Shown: positions 35,292 through 44,599, counted from the first letter of the stretch. The stretch is 64,000 bases of DNA from Gracilimonas sp040882225 (GCA_040882225.1 JBBEBR010000014.1:186001-250000); one strand, 5' to 3'. Numbers and translations: made by a program. The notes: generated by a model not told the origin, from the sequence alone.

Positions 35292-35827
35292 TGAATACAA
35301 AAATAACAAGTATAGTGTTACTTCTGGGTGTGATGCTGTTTGATGTATCTTATGCTCAGAATCAAACCTTTGGTTTCTATGAATCTGACGATGTATTGGC
35401 GGAAATACCGGAATACGATGGCGTTAAGCAGCAGTTAGACCTATTAAGCACTGGCTGGAAAGAAGAAGTAAGGCGGCTTGAGAAAAAAATTGCCGAAATG
35501 GAAGAAGATTTCAAAGCGAAAGAAATACTATACACCGAAGAAATTCGTAATCAGAAAAAACAAGAAATCACGCAGGTTAAAAATCAAAAAGATACGTACC
35601 TGGCTCAGAAATTTGGCCCTGATGGGGAATACTTTAGCAGGCAACGCGAACTGTTAGAGCCTATTCAAAGGCAGGTATTTACGGCTGTAAGGGCAGTAGC
35701 TCAGAGAAAAAATCTGGATTTTGTATTCGATCGTTCAGGAGATATTTACATGGTATACGCTCGTAACGAATGGGATATAACCAACGATATACTCACAGAG
35801 CTGGGCATAGAAATTGATGAAGACTGA
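35291..35827 (+). CDS. OmpH/Skp-family periplasmic chaperone (paralogue 1)
   Basis: 178 residues with signal peptide (SIVLLLGVMLFDVSYAQ), a long charged coiled-coil centre (EEVRRLEKKIAEMEEDFKAKE...), and a C-terminal RKNLDFVFDRSGDIYMVYA that matches the Skp/OmpH fold. It delivers unfolded outer-membrane proteins to BamA, whose gene it overlaps by 1 nt. Of the three paralogues it is the most divergent in its N-terminal segment (YESDDVLAEIPEYDGV). Confidence 0.88.
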   Translation: MNTKITSIVLLLGVMLFDVSYAQNQTFGFYESDDVLAEIPEYDGVKQQLDLLSTGWKEEVRRLEKKIAEMEEDFKAKEILYTEEIRNQKKQEITQVKNQKDTYLAQKFGPDGEYFSRQRELLEPIQRQVFTAVRAVAQRKNLDFVFDRSGDIYMVYARNEWDITNDILTELGIEIDED

Positions 35828-35882
35828 TAACATTTTATTTTAAAAAAGCTTTATACTAACCAACTAAATCTAAAAAGCAGAT

Positions 35883-36401
35883 ATGAGTAAAAAATTTGCA
35901 ATAATTCTTTTGTTCTTGAGTGTATTCTCTTTTCAAGAGGCATTTTCACAAGTAAAAATTGGGTACACTAATCCCGCTAAAGTTCTAAGCCAGTTATCTG
36001 AAGTGGATGAAATAAACCAGCAGGTAGAAGAGCTCATAACCGAGCGGGATAAAGAACTCGGAGAAAGAGCCGCTGAATTACAGCAAATTTTTTCTTCTTA
36101 TGAATCAGGTATGGCCGCACTTTCAGAACAAGAAAGAAGCACTAAGGAAGAAGAACTGATGCAGTTAAATCAGCAGTTTGAAGAAGACAGGGAAGGGATT
36201 CTTAATGAAGTTCGCCAAAAGCGAAATGAACTAATGAGGCCCATCATTGAACGAATGAACACCGCTATGGAAGAAGTAGCTAAAGAAATGGGGCTCGACA
36301 TGGTTCTCAACGAAGGTACTTCTAACGGTGATGCCATTATCTTTTTCGCAAGCAGTGAGAATTTAGAAATCACGAACAAAATTTTAGCAAAACTACAATA
36401 A
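35883..36401 (+). CDS. OmpH/Skp-family periplasmic chaperone (paralogue 2)
   Basis: 172 residues: signal peptide ending at FSQ, then VKIGYTNPAKVLSQLSEVDEI, the classical OmpH start. A coiled-coil arm rich in E/Q/R follows, and the C-terminus reads MGLDMVLNEGTSNGDAIIFFAS. It lies 55 nt after paralogue 1. Same operon by spacing and strand. Confidence 0.88.
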   Translation: MSKKFAIILLFLSVFSFQEAFSQVKIGYTNPAKVLSQLSEVDEINQQVEELITERDKELGERAAELQQIFSSYESGMAALSEQERSTKEEELMQLNQQFEEDREGILNEVRQKRNELMRPIIERMNTAMEEVAKEMGLDMVLNEGTSNGDAIIFFASSENLEITNKILAKLQ

Positions 36402-36430
36402 TCATAGTAAATCGAGAAAAAATAACTCTA

Positions 36431-36976
36431 ATGAAGAAACTAAGCCTACTAATACTATCCCTCTTTATTACATTATCGGCAGCAGATGTTGCCAAAGCCC
36501 AAGAAGAGGTAAAAATAGGATATGTAAATCCTCAAGCTGTTTTAGCTAAAATGCCAGAAATGAAGGCGATTCAACAGCGGTTACAAAACTTTGCAGAACG
36601 CAAGCAATCTGAATTAACCCAAAAAGAGCGTGAATTTCAGAATGAAGTGAGTACATATGAGCAGAAAGCCGGTGTTATTTCTGAAGACGCTAACCGCAGA
36701 GAACAGGAAAGGCTCGGACAATTGCAGCAAGAATTAGCCAATGCACAACAGCAGGCAGAACAGGAACTACAGCAAAAAAGAGAAGAACTGTTAGGGCCTC
36801 TGTTTACACAAATTGGTACTGCTATTGATGCAGTGGCAAATCAAATGAATCTTAGCTATGTACTGAATACAACTACTTCAAGCGGTGATCTTATTATTTT
36901 GTATGCTTCGGATGAGTATCAGTCTAAATATGATATCACTGACCCAGTGATGCAGGAACTCGGTATTTTCAACTAA
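36431..36976 (+). CDS. OmpH/Skp-family periplasmic chaperone (paralogue 3)
   Basis: 181 residues with signal peptide (LSLLILSLFITLSAADVAKAQ), VKIGYVNPQAVLAKMPEM, a Q/E-rich coiled-coil arm (RLGQLQQELANAQQQAEQELQQKREELL), and MNLSYVLNTTTSSGDLIILYAS. Last gene of the uppS-bamA-ompH run; a terminator follows at 37003. Confidence 0.88.
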   Translation: MKKLSLLILSLFITLSAADVAKAQEEVKIGYVNPQAVLAKMPEMKAIQQRLQNFAERKQSELTQKEREFQNEVSTYEQKAGVISEDANRREQERLGQLQQELANAQQQAEQELQQKREELLGPLFTQIGTAIDAVANQMNLSYVLNTTTSSGDLIILYASDEYQSKYDITDPVMQELGIFN

Positions 36977-37002
36977 TAATTTTACCGACTTCCGAAAAAT
37001 TT

Positions 37003-37037
37003 AAAAGCCGAACCCTATTAAGGTTTGGCTTTTTTTT
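37003..37037 (+). terminator. rho-independent terminator after the ompH cluster
   Basis: AAAAGCCGAACC/GGTTTGGCTTTT stem of 12 pairs including one G-T wobble, 7-nt loop, followed by a T run. Confidence 0.88.
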
Positions 37038-37061
37038 ATATCCGATCAGTAGGAAACTCAA

Positions 37062-37574
37062 TCAGGAAGATTCAAAATTCTTCCGTTCGTTCTCGTAATC
37101 TTCTTCACTAATTAATCCCTGCTGCCACAAGCCTGTTAGATAGTCTATGCGATCCATAGTTCCGGGAGTAAATTTTGGTTCAGCCGGCTTTGTTTGTCTC
37201 TCACCTTCAATTCTTTGTAGCTCCGCCTCAATTGTAATTTCAATAAGTTTCCGCAGCTGATCGGGGTTTTCAAGGCCAATAAGTTCCGCTTCACGGCTGT
37301 TTGTTTTTAGGATAATTGAGCCTACACCAAAACGCACCGCACCGGTTTCCACCTTTCTAATATTTGCTATATCTATATTTTGGGAAAAGCCGCCTTCAAC
37401 AATGGTAATTACCCGGTCAGAGACGATATAAGAAATGCTGCGATGCTTTCTGATTGTATACCATAGCAAAATGATTCCTAATAATAATGGAATGAGTAAA
37501 ATTCCAAAAAAGTAACTCCAGAAAAATATTTTCCAGGAAGGGGTGAGGGTAATGGTTTTTTCTTGTGCATCCAT
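37062..37574 (-). CDS. PH-domain and SHOCT-domain membrane protein
   Basis: 170 residues. Two hydrophobic stretches at about 16-42 (IFFWSYFFGILLIPLLLGIILLWYTI) are followed by a bacterial PH-like domain (YIVSDRVITIVEGGFSQNIDIANIRKVETG). The C-terminal SHOCT motif is DRIDYLTGLWQQGLISEEDYENERKNF. Function unknown; such proteins are often envelope-stress or membrane-associated. Convergent with the ompH operon. Confidence 0.78.
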   Translation of the reverse strand: MDAQEKTITLTPSWKIFFWSYFFGILLIPLLLGIILLWYTIRKHRSISYIVSDRVITIVEGGFSQNIDIANIRKVETGAVRFGVGSIILKTNSREAELIGLENPDQLRKLIEITIEAELQRIEGERQTKPAEPKFTPGTMDRIDYLTGLWQQGLISEEDYENERKNFESS

Positions 37575-37905
37575 AAGGGAAAATATCGCTTAGAGATTAG
37601 TGCTTCAATAGATTTTTTAATTAAACCCCAATAATTGTCGAGCCCGTTCAGGAAAGTACTGCTTCAGATTAGCGGAGTGAAGATATTAATGGTGAGTCAA
37701 TCAGAACTTCAAAATAAAAGAAGAAGATTTTGGCTCAAGAGTTTTGATGCTGAAATCAGAGGTAAATCTAAACATCCCTTTACCTTTTCAGGCCTTATAA
37801 TAGTGCCAAAATTTGTATATTAACGGCTGAAAAAATCATCCCCAAAAAGGGAAAACCGTTTGGAGAGGGTTAGCTAACAATTCGCCTTTAATAAATCAGA
37901 TTCTT
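37575..37905. other. 331-nt spacer upstream of the cytochrome c maturation operon
   Basis: I see no convincing gene. A TTG-started 62-codon frame at 37635-37823 has no recognisable protein character. The region is A+T-rich and should contain promoters for the divergent PH-domain and ccm genes, but I could not place a good TAnnTTTG box with the right spacing. Confidence 0.5.
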
Positions 37906-38562
37906 TTGAAAACCTGGAAATATGTTGTAGCCGCCTGGATGACAATTGTCATCATTAGTGGATTTTTGATAAATATTCCCAAGATTCCCATTCTCGAGGA
38001 AACAGCTCGAAATATCTTCTTTCATGTCCCTATGTGGATGGCCATGTTTGCGATGTTTTTACTCAGTTTTTGGTATAGCATTAGTTATTTGAATTCCCCC
38101 GACATGCAGAAGGATATAAAGGCATCATCGGCGGCGAATGTTGGCGTAGCCTTTGGGATTTGTGGATTACTAACTGGCTCGCTTTGGGCCCGATTTACAT
38201 GGGGATCGTGGTGGACATTCGCCGAACCAAAGATGAATCTTGCCGCATTGGCAATGATGATATACGTGGCCTATTTCGTGCTCCGTTCCGCTTTTGATGA
38301 TGAAGAAAAACGAGCCAAACTATCGGCGGTTTATAATATTTTCGCAGTTACAACGATACCGTTTTTACTGTATGTGGTGCCACGGCAGTTAACGAGTCTG
38401 CATCCCGGGGCGGAGGGAAATCCCGCTTTTAGTGAAATAACCGCGGATGTTTTACGCTATATTTTATACCCGGCAATGTTGGGATTTATAGCTTTGGGAT
38501 ATTGGATTTATGATATCCTAATCCGCTACAAAAGTGTTCAATACAAAGTAGAGAATTCGTAA
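37906..38562 (+). CDS. ccmC: CcmC-type heme handling protein of cytochrome c maturation
   Basis: 218-residue integral membrane protein with six hydrophobic segments and the tryptophan-rich WWD-like motif LWARFTWGSWWTFAEPK at about 94-110. The conserved histidine of RNIFFHVPMWM and a late histidine in LTSLHPG, the expected heme ligands, are present. It loads heme onto CcmE in the periplasm. TTG at 37906 is used. First of four ccm genes in order C-D-E-F. Confidence 0.88.
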   Translation: MKTWKYVVAAWMTIVIISGFLINIPKIPILEETARNIFFHVPMWMAMFAMFLLSFWYSISYLNSPDMQKDIKASSAANVGVAFGICGLLTGSLWARFTWGSWWTFAEPKMNLAALAMMIYVAYFVLRSAFDDEEKRAKLSAVYNIFAVTTIPFLLYVVPRQLTSLHPGAEGNPAFSEITADVLRYILYPAMLGFIALGYWIYDILIRYKSVQYKVENS

Positions 38563-38584
38563 ATTATCAAAGATTTAAAAATCA

Positions 38585-38818
38585 ATGCAAGAAGATTCAC
38601 TCGCCGCCGTTGACACACTCACGCAAACTTATTCCGACAAATGGAGTGGGGCTGCGGGGGGAGAAGAGGTTGGCGCATTTGTTCAGTTTATGTCATCCAA
38701 CGACCTTATTTTTGTAGTATTAGGTGTCAGCCTCATTATTTGGGCTGTGCTTTTATTTTTCCTTATTCGTGTAGATAAAAAAGTAAGCGAACTCGAAGAT
38801 CAAATTAAATCATCCTGA
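38585..38818 (+). CDS. CcmD-like small membrane protein
   Basis: 77 residues with one transmembrane helix (NDLIFVVLGVSLIIWAVLLFFLI) followed by a short charged cytoplasmic tail (RVDKKVSELEDQI). Size, topology and position between ccmC and ccmE match CcmD, which helps release holo-CcmE. Sequence conservation in this family is low, so the call leans on context. The 38-residue N-terminal extension is longer than usual. Confidence 0.75.
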   Translation: MQEDSLAAVDTLTQTYSDKWSGAAGGEEVGAFVQFMSSNDLIFVVLGVSLIIWAVLLFFLIRVDKKVSELEDQIKSS

Positions 38819-38823
38819 AGATT

Positions 38824-39219
38824 ATGAAGCCAAAGTTAATTTTAGGAATAGTGGCCATTGTTGGATTTACCTCCATGCTGATGTACAATTTCGGGGAAAG
38901 TATCAGCTCCTATACAACCTTTGAAACCGCCGCTGAAATGGGCAATGCTCATATTCCCGGCACCTGGGATAAAGAGAAAGAGGCTAATTTCTCGCGAGAA
39001 ACCCGGCAGTTTACTTTTTATATGAAAGATGAAGCCGGAAATTCCAAAAAAGTGATATACCCTAAAGCAAAACCAAATAACTTTGAACAGGCAGATCGCT
39101 TGGTTGTAATTGGTGAGATGCGAGGGGATGTTTTCTATGCAAACGAAATGCTGATGAAATGTCCTTCAAAATACAATGATGCCGATCCCGGGCAATTTAC
39201 AAAGGCATCTGAAGGCTGA
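38824..39219 (+). CDS. ccmE: CcmE heme chaperone, cysteine (CxxxY) type
   Basis: 131 residues: one N-terminal membrane anchor (KLILGIVAIVGFTSMLMYNF) and an OB-fold periplasmic domain (RQFTFYMKDEAGNSKKVIYPKAKPNNFEQADRLVVIGEM). The heme attachment site is MKCPSKYND, C113-x3-Y117, instead of the HxxxY of Escherichia coli. This matches the CxxxY variant described for a subset of archaea and bacteria (System I*). 4 nt after ccmD; ccmF follows after 38 nt. Confidence 0.87.
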   Translation: MKPKLILGIVAIVGFTSMLMYNFGESISSYTTFETAAEMGNAHIPGTWDKEKEANFSRETRQFTFYMKDEAGNSKKVIYPKAKPNNFEQADRLVVIGEMRGDVFYANEMLMKCPSKYNDADPGQFTKASEG

Positions 39220-39257
39220 TTTTAAATGGCATTTCAAAGATTATTCGCGGTTAAATT

Positions 39258-41756
39258 ATGTTAGGAATATTTGGCAAAATCTTTATTTCCGCTACTTTTG
39301 TAGTCGCTATACTCTCTGCGATTTTTTACTTCCTGTCTGCAAGCCGCGACAACGACCGCTACTTCAGAATTGGCAATTGGCTGTTTGGCCTTAAAACACT
39401 ATTTCTGGTTCTCGCTTCTGCAATTTTAGTTTATCTGCTTTTTCAGCATCAGTTTCAGTATTACTATGTGTTCAACTATTCCAGCCTTGATTTGAACCCT
39501 CGGTATCTTTGGTCCGCTTTTTATGGCGGTCAGGAAGGCAGCTTTATGCTGTGGATTTTCTTTTCCGCATTTTTCGGTTTTGGATTGATGAAATGGACCC
39601 GCAAACCCTATAAAGCCGCCGTACTTTTCTTTTTGATGTTGACCCAGGTTTTTCTTCTGTCCATGTTATTAGGATGGGATTTGGGAGCTTTTAAACTCGG
39701 AGCATCTCCATTCCGGACTATTGCGGAAGAAATGCCAAACGCGCCTTTCCTGCGTGCAAACCCTGATTTTGTACCCGCAGATGGAAGTGGCTTAAACGAT
39801 CTGCTAAAAAGCCCCTGGATGATGATTCACCCACCTATTCTTTTTGTGGGATTTTCAATGATGACCATTCCGTACTGTTTTGCGATGGCGGCCCTCTGGA
39901 AAAGAAAGTATAACGAATGGGTAAACCCGGCTCTTCCCTGGACACTTTCGGCTAACGTAGCATTATTAACCGCAATCTTTTTAGGCGGATATTGGGCGTA
40001 TGTAACGCTTTCTTTTGGGGGATTTTGGGCCTGGGATCCTGTTGAAAACGCCTCGCTCGTTCCCTGGCTAATTGGCACGGCGGGAATTCACTCCATGATT
40101 ATTCAACGCAAAAGTTCCATCGCTCAAAAATCTTCTATTCTCTTGGCGATCCTTGCTTATGTAGCTGTAGTTTATGAAACCTTCTTAACCCGCTCCGGCA
40201 TTTTAGCGGATTCTTCCGTGCACAGTTTTGTGGATTTAGGCTTATATAATCAGTTACTGGCTTTTATGCTGGTGATAACAGGCCTTGGTATCGGAATGTT
40301 TTTATGGAGGTATAAAGAACTCCCATCACCCCAAAAAGAATCTAATATTTTGAGCCGGGAATTTATGACCGTAACCGGTTCAATGTTGCTGCTCATTTTA
40401 GGATTGGTAATCATTTTAGGAACAAGTTCGCCTATTGTTGGAAAGCTATTCGTGGCAAATCCCACCCCGCCGGAAATTAGTTTTTATAACGACTGGAGTA
40501 TGCCAATCGTGATGATAATGGCTGTATTCACAGTGATTGGGCAGTTTTTGTTCTGGAAAAAGTATGATGCCGAGAGTCTGGCTGCCGATTTAACGTATCC
40601 TCTGTTGGCGACAAGCGTGATTACCATTGCAACCATTATGATTGGTGACGTCCGAAATTTCTACTACATGATATACCTGTTTGTTGGGTTTTTTGCGGTG
40701 ATTGGGAACGGCTGGGTTTTAATTCGTCTGGCGGTTCAGAAACCCAGACTTACGGGTGGAGCGTTAACCCACATTGGTTTTGGCACGCTTTTGATTGGGA
40801 TTTTAGCTTCATCCGCATATAATTCTCCACTGGTGGATCAAAGAACAGCTAATTATAACGCGGCGGTTGAACGTGGAGAAATTACGGATGAGCAAGGATT
40901 CACGGTAACGCAAAAAGAGGAAATGCTTTCTCTGAATTTGAATGAGCCGGTAGTCATCAACAACGAATATACGGTTACTTATGAAGGTTACGAGTTGGAT
41001 AACAGCGTAAGACGCGGTCAGCAAACGTATAAAATTAAGTTTGAACCCCTTGATGGTGGATCCGCTTTTTATATGAATCCAGAGGTTTATCCGATGCTTA
41101 CTTCCTCCACGGAGGACAATATTCAATGGTCGGTAGACCCCGATGTAAGAACTGGTTTATTTAGCGACATATATTTATACGTAGGGGGAAGTGCTTACGT
41201 ACAGGAGCGCAACGATCGGTTGGAGGAGCGTAAGCAAGTGATGCAGCCGGCATCAGGCGATGAACAGGAAGACGGGCAAGAGAATCAAGCCCAGAAAATT
41301 TTATTCAATCCAGGGCAAACCATTGATGTAGGTAAATTTAAGATTCGATTCGTGAATTACGCCAAAACAGACAGCGCCGACCTTCCGCCAAATACCAGCA
41401 TTGGAGTAAGGGCAGAGGTGGAAGTTATTCATCCCGCGAGTAACCAGATATTTACCATTGAACCTTTATTTGCCGTTTATGCTGAGGATGGAAAAAGCTT
41501 TATTTATTCTCCGCCATCTGAAATTGCTGAGCATGAATTAAGTTTTCAATTCACCCGAATTAATCCCACAGAAAATAATATTGAGCTTACAATTACCGGA
41601 TTGGAAGAAGAATATGGCGAAGAATGGGTTTTGATCATTGCGGATGAGAAGCCATTTATTTCCGTAGTTTGGGCAGGAACGTTTATTTTGATGGCGGGAT
41701 TTAGCGTTTCAATTTTCCGACACTGGAGCCGGGAAAAAAGAAAGAACAACGAGTAA
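39258..41756 (+). CDS. ccmF: CcmF-type cytochrome c heme lyase component
   Basis: 832 residues, at the long end for CcmF. About 14 hydrophobic segments; the WWD motif reads GGFWAWDPVENASLVPWL at about 254. Heme-ligand histidines near HPPILFVG and HSMIIQRKS are visible. A large periplasmic domain (about 515-800) precedes a last helix. It ligates heme from CcmE to apocytochromes. No CcmG/CcmH gene follows; a TlpA-like thioredoxin gene at 3409 could serve thiol reduction but is unlinked. Confidence 0.88.
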   Translation: MLGIFGKIFISATFVVAILSAIFYFLSASRDNDRYFRIGNWLFGLKTLFLVLASAILVYLLFQHQFQYYYVFNYSSLDLNPRYLWSAFYGGQEGSFMLWIFFSAFFGFGLMKWTRKPYKAAVLFFLMLTQVFLLSMLLGWDLGAFKLGASPFRTIAEEMPNAPFLRANPDFVPADGSGLNDLLKSPWMMIHPPILFVGFSMMTIPYCFAMAALWKRKYNEWVNPALPWTLSANVALLTAIFLGGYWAYVTLSFGGFWAWDPVENASLVPWLIGTAGIHSMIIQRKSSIAQKSSILLAILAYVAVVYETFLTRSGILADSSVHSFVDLGLYNQLLAFMLVITGLGIGMFLWRYKELPSPQKESNILSREFMTVTGSMLLLILGLVIILGTSSPIVGKLFVANPTPPEISFYNDWSMPIVMIMAVFTVIGQFLFWKKYDAESLAADLTYPLLATSVITIATIMIGDVRNFYYMIYLFVGFFAVIGNGWVLIRLAVQKPRLTGGALTHIGFGTLLIGILASSAYNSPLVDQRTANYNAAVERGEITDEQGFTVTQKEEMLSLNLNEPVVINNEYTVTYEGYELDNSVRRGQQTYKIKFEPLDGGSAFYMNPEVYPMLTSSTEDNIQWSVDPDVRTGLFSDIYLYVGGSAYVQERNDRLEERKQVMQPASGDEQEDGQENQAQKILFNPGQTIDVGKFKIRFVNYAKTDSADLPPNTSIGVRAEVEVIHPASNQIFTIEPLFAVYAEDGKSFIYSPPSEIAEHELSFQFTRINPTENNIELTITGLEEEYGEEWVLIIADEKPFISVVWAGTFILMAGFSVSIFRHWSREKRKNNE

Positions 41757-41783
41757 GATTTTAACAGCAAGGGCAGAAAAAGC

Positions 41784-42482
41784 ATGAAAATAAATTTCAG
41801 AAACAGAGATAGTTTAGCATTCAATGTTCATTTTCTGGTGTTCATGCTTTTTTTTGCGGTCTGTTTTTCCTCAAATGCTGAAGCTCAGAATTCCTCCGCT
41901 GATGAGGATATTCCATCCCCAAGAGGAGCTTTTTTACGTTCTTTGGCAGTTCCGGGCTGGGGACATTATTACAACGATAACAACAATTGGAACCGGGGCA
42001 AATATCATCTTGCTTCCGATGCGGTTCTAATCCTTTCCTATTTTGGGTTGAAAACCCGCGCAAATTACCTTGAGAATGATTTCTACACCTTTGCAAGGAG
42101 TAATGCCGGTGCAAATATGGAAGGCAAATCCCGTGAATATGAAATTGCTGTGGGTAATTACGATAACCTGAAAACGTACAATGATTCACAGTTGCAGCTG
42201 CGAAACTGGAATCAGATATATCCTGAAACAGCAGAATTTAACTGGAACTGGAAGAGCAGGGATTTACGGACTCAATATCAGGATGCCCGCGAGCGAGTGG
42301 ATAAAAACCGTGGACAGCTTCCAACACTTGTCGCTTTAATGGTCGTAAACCGGGTTGTGAGTGGAGTTAGCGCTTTTGTGCAGGCTCGGAATCTTTGGGA
42401 AAATGCACCCGAAGCGAGTTTTTCCTACCTAAATGAATATGGTGAACCGGGTGTTATGGCAAACCTGCGATTTAATTTTTGA
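41784..42482 (+). CDS. DUF5683-containing exported protein
   Basis: 232 residues with signal peptide (VHFLVFMLFFAVCFSSNAEAQ). The DUF5683 hallmark SPRGAFLRSLAVPGWGHYYNDNNNWNRGKYHLASDAVLILSYFG is followed by a helical middle and a terminal MANLRFNF that could be an outer-membrane beta signal. Function unknown. It lies 27 nt after ccmF on the same strand. Convergent with guaC. Confidence 0.72.
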   Translation: MKINFRNRDSLAFNVHFLVFMLFFAVCFSSNAEAQNSSADEDIPSPRGAFLRSLAVPGWGHYYNDNNNWNRGKYHLASDAVLILSYFGLKTRANYLENDFYTFARSNAGANMEGKSREYEIAVGNYDNLKTYNDSQLQLRNWNQIYPETAEFNWNWKSRDLRTQYQDARERVDKNRGQLPTLVALMVVNRVVSGVSAFVQARNLWENAPEASFSYLNEYGEPGVMANLRFNF

Positions 42483-42536
42483 TTCAATGATGCTTGTCAT
42501 CCAAACAGCCCAATGGGATAGCTTCACAGAGAATAT

Positions 42537-43577
42537 TTAATCATCAAACATTTCATTCAGCTGTTCCTGTACACGAATAAATGTGGTGCGCTTGGTAAGC
42601 TCTTTTAGCTTGATCGCTCCAACATAGGTACAAGTAGAACGCACTCCGCCAAGAATATCCTGCACAGTATCGGAAACCGGGCCTTTGTATTCCGTTCTTA
42701 CTGTTTTACCCTCAGAAGCGCGATATTCGGCTACTCCTCCCGAATATTTTTCCATGGCAGTTTCGGAACTCATTCCATAGAACAATTTGAACTTTTTGCC
42801 ATTTTCTTCGATGAGTTCTCCACCGCTTTCATCATGTCCTGCAAACATTCCACCGAGCATTACAAAATCTGCACCGCCACCGAAAGCTTTGGCTACATCT
42901 CCGGGAGATTTACAGCCGCCATCAGAGATAATCTGCCCGCCCAGGCCATGCGCTGCATCCGCGCACTCGATAATGGCGGAGAGTTGTGGGAATCCAACGC
43001 CGGTTTTCAATCTCGTTGTACAGACTGATCCCGGCCCGATACCGACTTTGATAATATCCGCGCCAGCCAATAAAAGTTCTTCCACCATTTCTCCGGTTAC
43101 TACATTTCCGGCTATGATTACTTTTTCAGGATGCCGGCTTCTGGTTTGCTTTACAAATCTCACGAAATGCTCGGAGTAACCATTGGCCACATCAATACAA
43201 ATAAACCAAAGCTTTGGAAAACTGCTTATAATGGTATCCAGTTTCACAGAATCTTCCGGGCTGGTTCCGGTGCTGATGGCAATATGTTCATAAATTTCAT
43301 CCTCTGCAGAATTCAGAAAAGAAGCCCATTCATCAATGCTGTAATGTTTATGAATAACAGTGAAAAGCTGGTGTTTTTTAAGGGATTTCGCCATTTCGAA
43401 AGTCCCTACAGTATCCATATTTGCAGCCATAATTGGAACGCCGGTCCAGTCTTTCTCGGCATGCATAAATTTAAAAGAACGTTCGAGTGATACTTGTGCT
43501 CTCGATTTCAGGGTTGAACGTTTTGGCCGTATCATTACATTTTTGAAACCGAGTTTGATGTCTAATTCTATGCGCAT
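42537..43577 (-). CDS. guaC: GMP reductase
   Basis: Reductively deaminates GMP to IMP with NADPH. 346 residues, TIM-barrel of the IMPDH/GMPR family without CBS domains. It shows KNVMIRPKRSTLKSRAQVSLER near the start, ANMDTVGTFEMAK, the nucleophilic cysteine in GIGPGSVCTTRLKTGVG, ISDGGCKSPGDVAKAFGGGADFVMLGGMFAGHDES and FYGMSSE. The absence of CBS domains and presence of the KxxTGVG-type loop fit GuaC rather than GuaB. Confidence 0.9.
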   Translation of the reverse strand: MRIELDIKLGFKNVMIRPKRSTLKSRAQVSLERSFKFMHAEKDWTGVPIMAANMDTVGTFEMAKSLKKHQLFTVIHKHYSIDEWASFLNSAEDEIYEHIAISTGTSPEDSVKLDTIISSFPKLWFICIDVANGYSEHFVRFVKQTRSRHPEKVIIAGNVVTGEMVEELLLAGADIIKVGIGPGSVCTTRLKTGVGFPQLSAIIECADAAHGLGGQIISDGGCKSPGDVAKAFGGGADFVMLGGMFAGHDESGGELIEENGKKFKLFYGMSSETAMEKYSGGVAEYRASEGKTVRTEYKGPVSDTVQDILGGVRSTCTYVGAIKLKELTKRTTFIRVQEQLNEMFDD

Positions 43578-43674
43578 TTTGTTGGATGGTGTTTATAAAT
43601 ATTCGTAGCTACCTTGTTCAAAGTATATCAGCCTTTAAGCTAACAGGATAACCTGAGATAGTATTCAATTTCCG

Positions 43675-44406
43675 ATGCAAAAATACAAACTTACCATAGA
43701 ATATGACGGAACTAATTTTTCGGGATGGCAAATTCAGCCTGAAGCTGTCACTGTAGAAAAGGTACTTGAAGATGCCTTTCAACAAATCCTGCAACAAAGA
43801 ATAGATTTGATTGGACAGGGCAGAACCGATGCTGGCGTTCATGCCCGTGGGCAGGTTGCACATGTAGAACTTCCTGATGAAGTTGATCAACAGAAACTGA
43901 TGTACGGGGTAAATGGGATTATCGGAGATGAAGTTCAGGTCACAAAAATGGAAAAAGTTGAGGCCGGTTTTCATGCTCGGTTTGATGCTCTCAGCCGTGA
44001 GTATGAATATACAATCACCCAACGCCCCATGCCTTTGATGAACCGATATTCATGGCAATTGAGAAACGAAATAAATATTCAGAAACTGGAGGAATGCTCA
44101 CAATTATTAAATGGTGAATTTGACTTCGCCGGTTTTTCTAAGTTCAACGAAGATAATTTCACCACACTTTGTGAAATTCAGTTGTCGGAAATTGAGATTG
44201 GGGGGGAGGTAATTATATTTCGCATACGAGCCAATAGGTTTTTAAGGAATATGGTTCGGCGTTTAGTTGGCACAATGGTTAAAGTTGCTGAAGGTAAGTT
44301 AAGCGTGCTGGAATTTCAGGATATACTGGAAAATCCAGAGACAAAAACACACGCTTTTACCGCCCCTGCAAAAGGATTAGTATTGGAAAAAATTTTCTAC
44401 AAATAA
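43675..44406 (+). CDS. truA: tRNA pseudouridine(38-40) synthase
   Basis: Modifies uridines 38-40 in tRNA anticodon stems. 243 residues with YKLTIEYDGTNFSGWQIQP at the start, the catalytic aspartate D52 in GQGRTDAGVHARGQVAH, FHARFDALSREYEY and the C-terminal NRFLRNMVRRLVGTMV. All intact. A tRNA-Asn gene lies 74 nt downstream, with its own promoter. Confidence 0.94.
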   Translation: MQKYKLTIEYDGTNFSGWQIQPEAVTVEKVLEDAFQQILQQRIDLIGQGRTDAGVHARGQVAHVELPDEVDQQKLMYGVNGIIGDEVQVTKMEKVEAGFHARFDALSREYEYTITQRPMPLMNRYSWQLRNEINIQKLEECSQLLNGEFDFAGFSKFNEDNFTTLCEIQLSEIEIGGEVIIFRIRANRFLRNMVRRLVGTMVKVAEGKLSVLEFQDILENPETKTHAFTAPAKGLVLEKIFYK

Positions 44407-44418
44407 TGAAGAAAATTG

Positions 44419-44450
44419 TTGATTGTAGGGCTTCAAAGTTTTTATATTTG
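44419..44450 (+). promoter_or_regulatory. Bacteroidota-type promoter for tRNA-Asn
   Basis: TTG at 44419-44421, 21-nt spacer, TATATTTG at 44443-44450, which fits the TTG/TAnnTTTG housekeeping consensus of this group. The tRNA begins 30 nt downstream. Confidence 0.65.
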
Positions 44451-44480
44451 TCGCCTGTTCAGAAATGAACAAACCCAGAA

Positions 44481-44552
44481 TCCTCGGTAGCTCAGAGGCA
44501 GAGCAAGCGGCTGTTAACCGCTGGGTCGTAGGTTCGATCCCTACCCGGGGAG
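44481..44552 (+). tRNA. tRNA-Asn (anticodon GTT)
   Basis: Complete cloverleaf by eye: acceptor TCCTCGG/CCGGGGA with one T-G pair, D-arm TAGCTCAGAGGCAGAGCA, anticodon stem AGCGG/CCGCT around CTGTTAA (GTT), T-arm CGTAGGTTCGATCCCTACC, discriminator G. CCA is not encoded. Confidence 0.96.
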
Positions 44553-44561
44553 CTTAAAATG

Positions 44562-44599
44562 AAGGACAAATCAGTAATGCTGGTTTGTCCTTTTTTTTT
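44562..44599 (+). terminator. rho-independent terminator after tRNA-Asn
   Basis: AAGGACAAA/TTTGTCCTT perfect 9-bp stem with an inner CAG/CTG pair in the loop, followed by a T run. Confidence 0.92.

Noticed and set aside
37635..37823. 62-codon frame ahead of ccmC
   Set aside because: TTG start, no homology-like features or neighbours in operon spacing; probably leader DNA.
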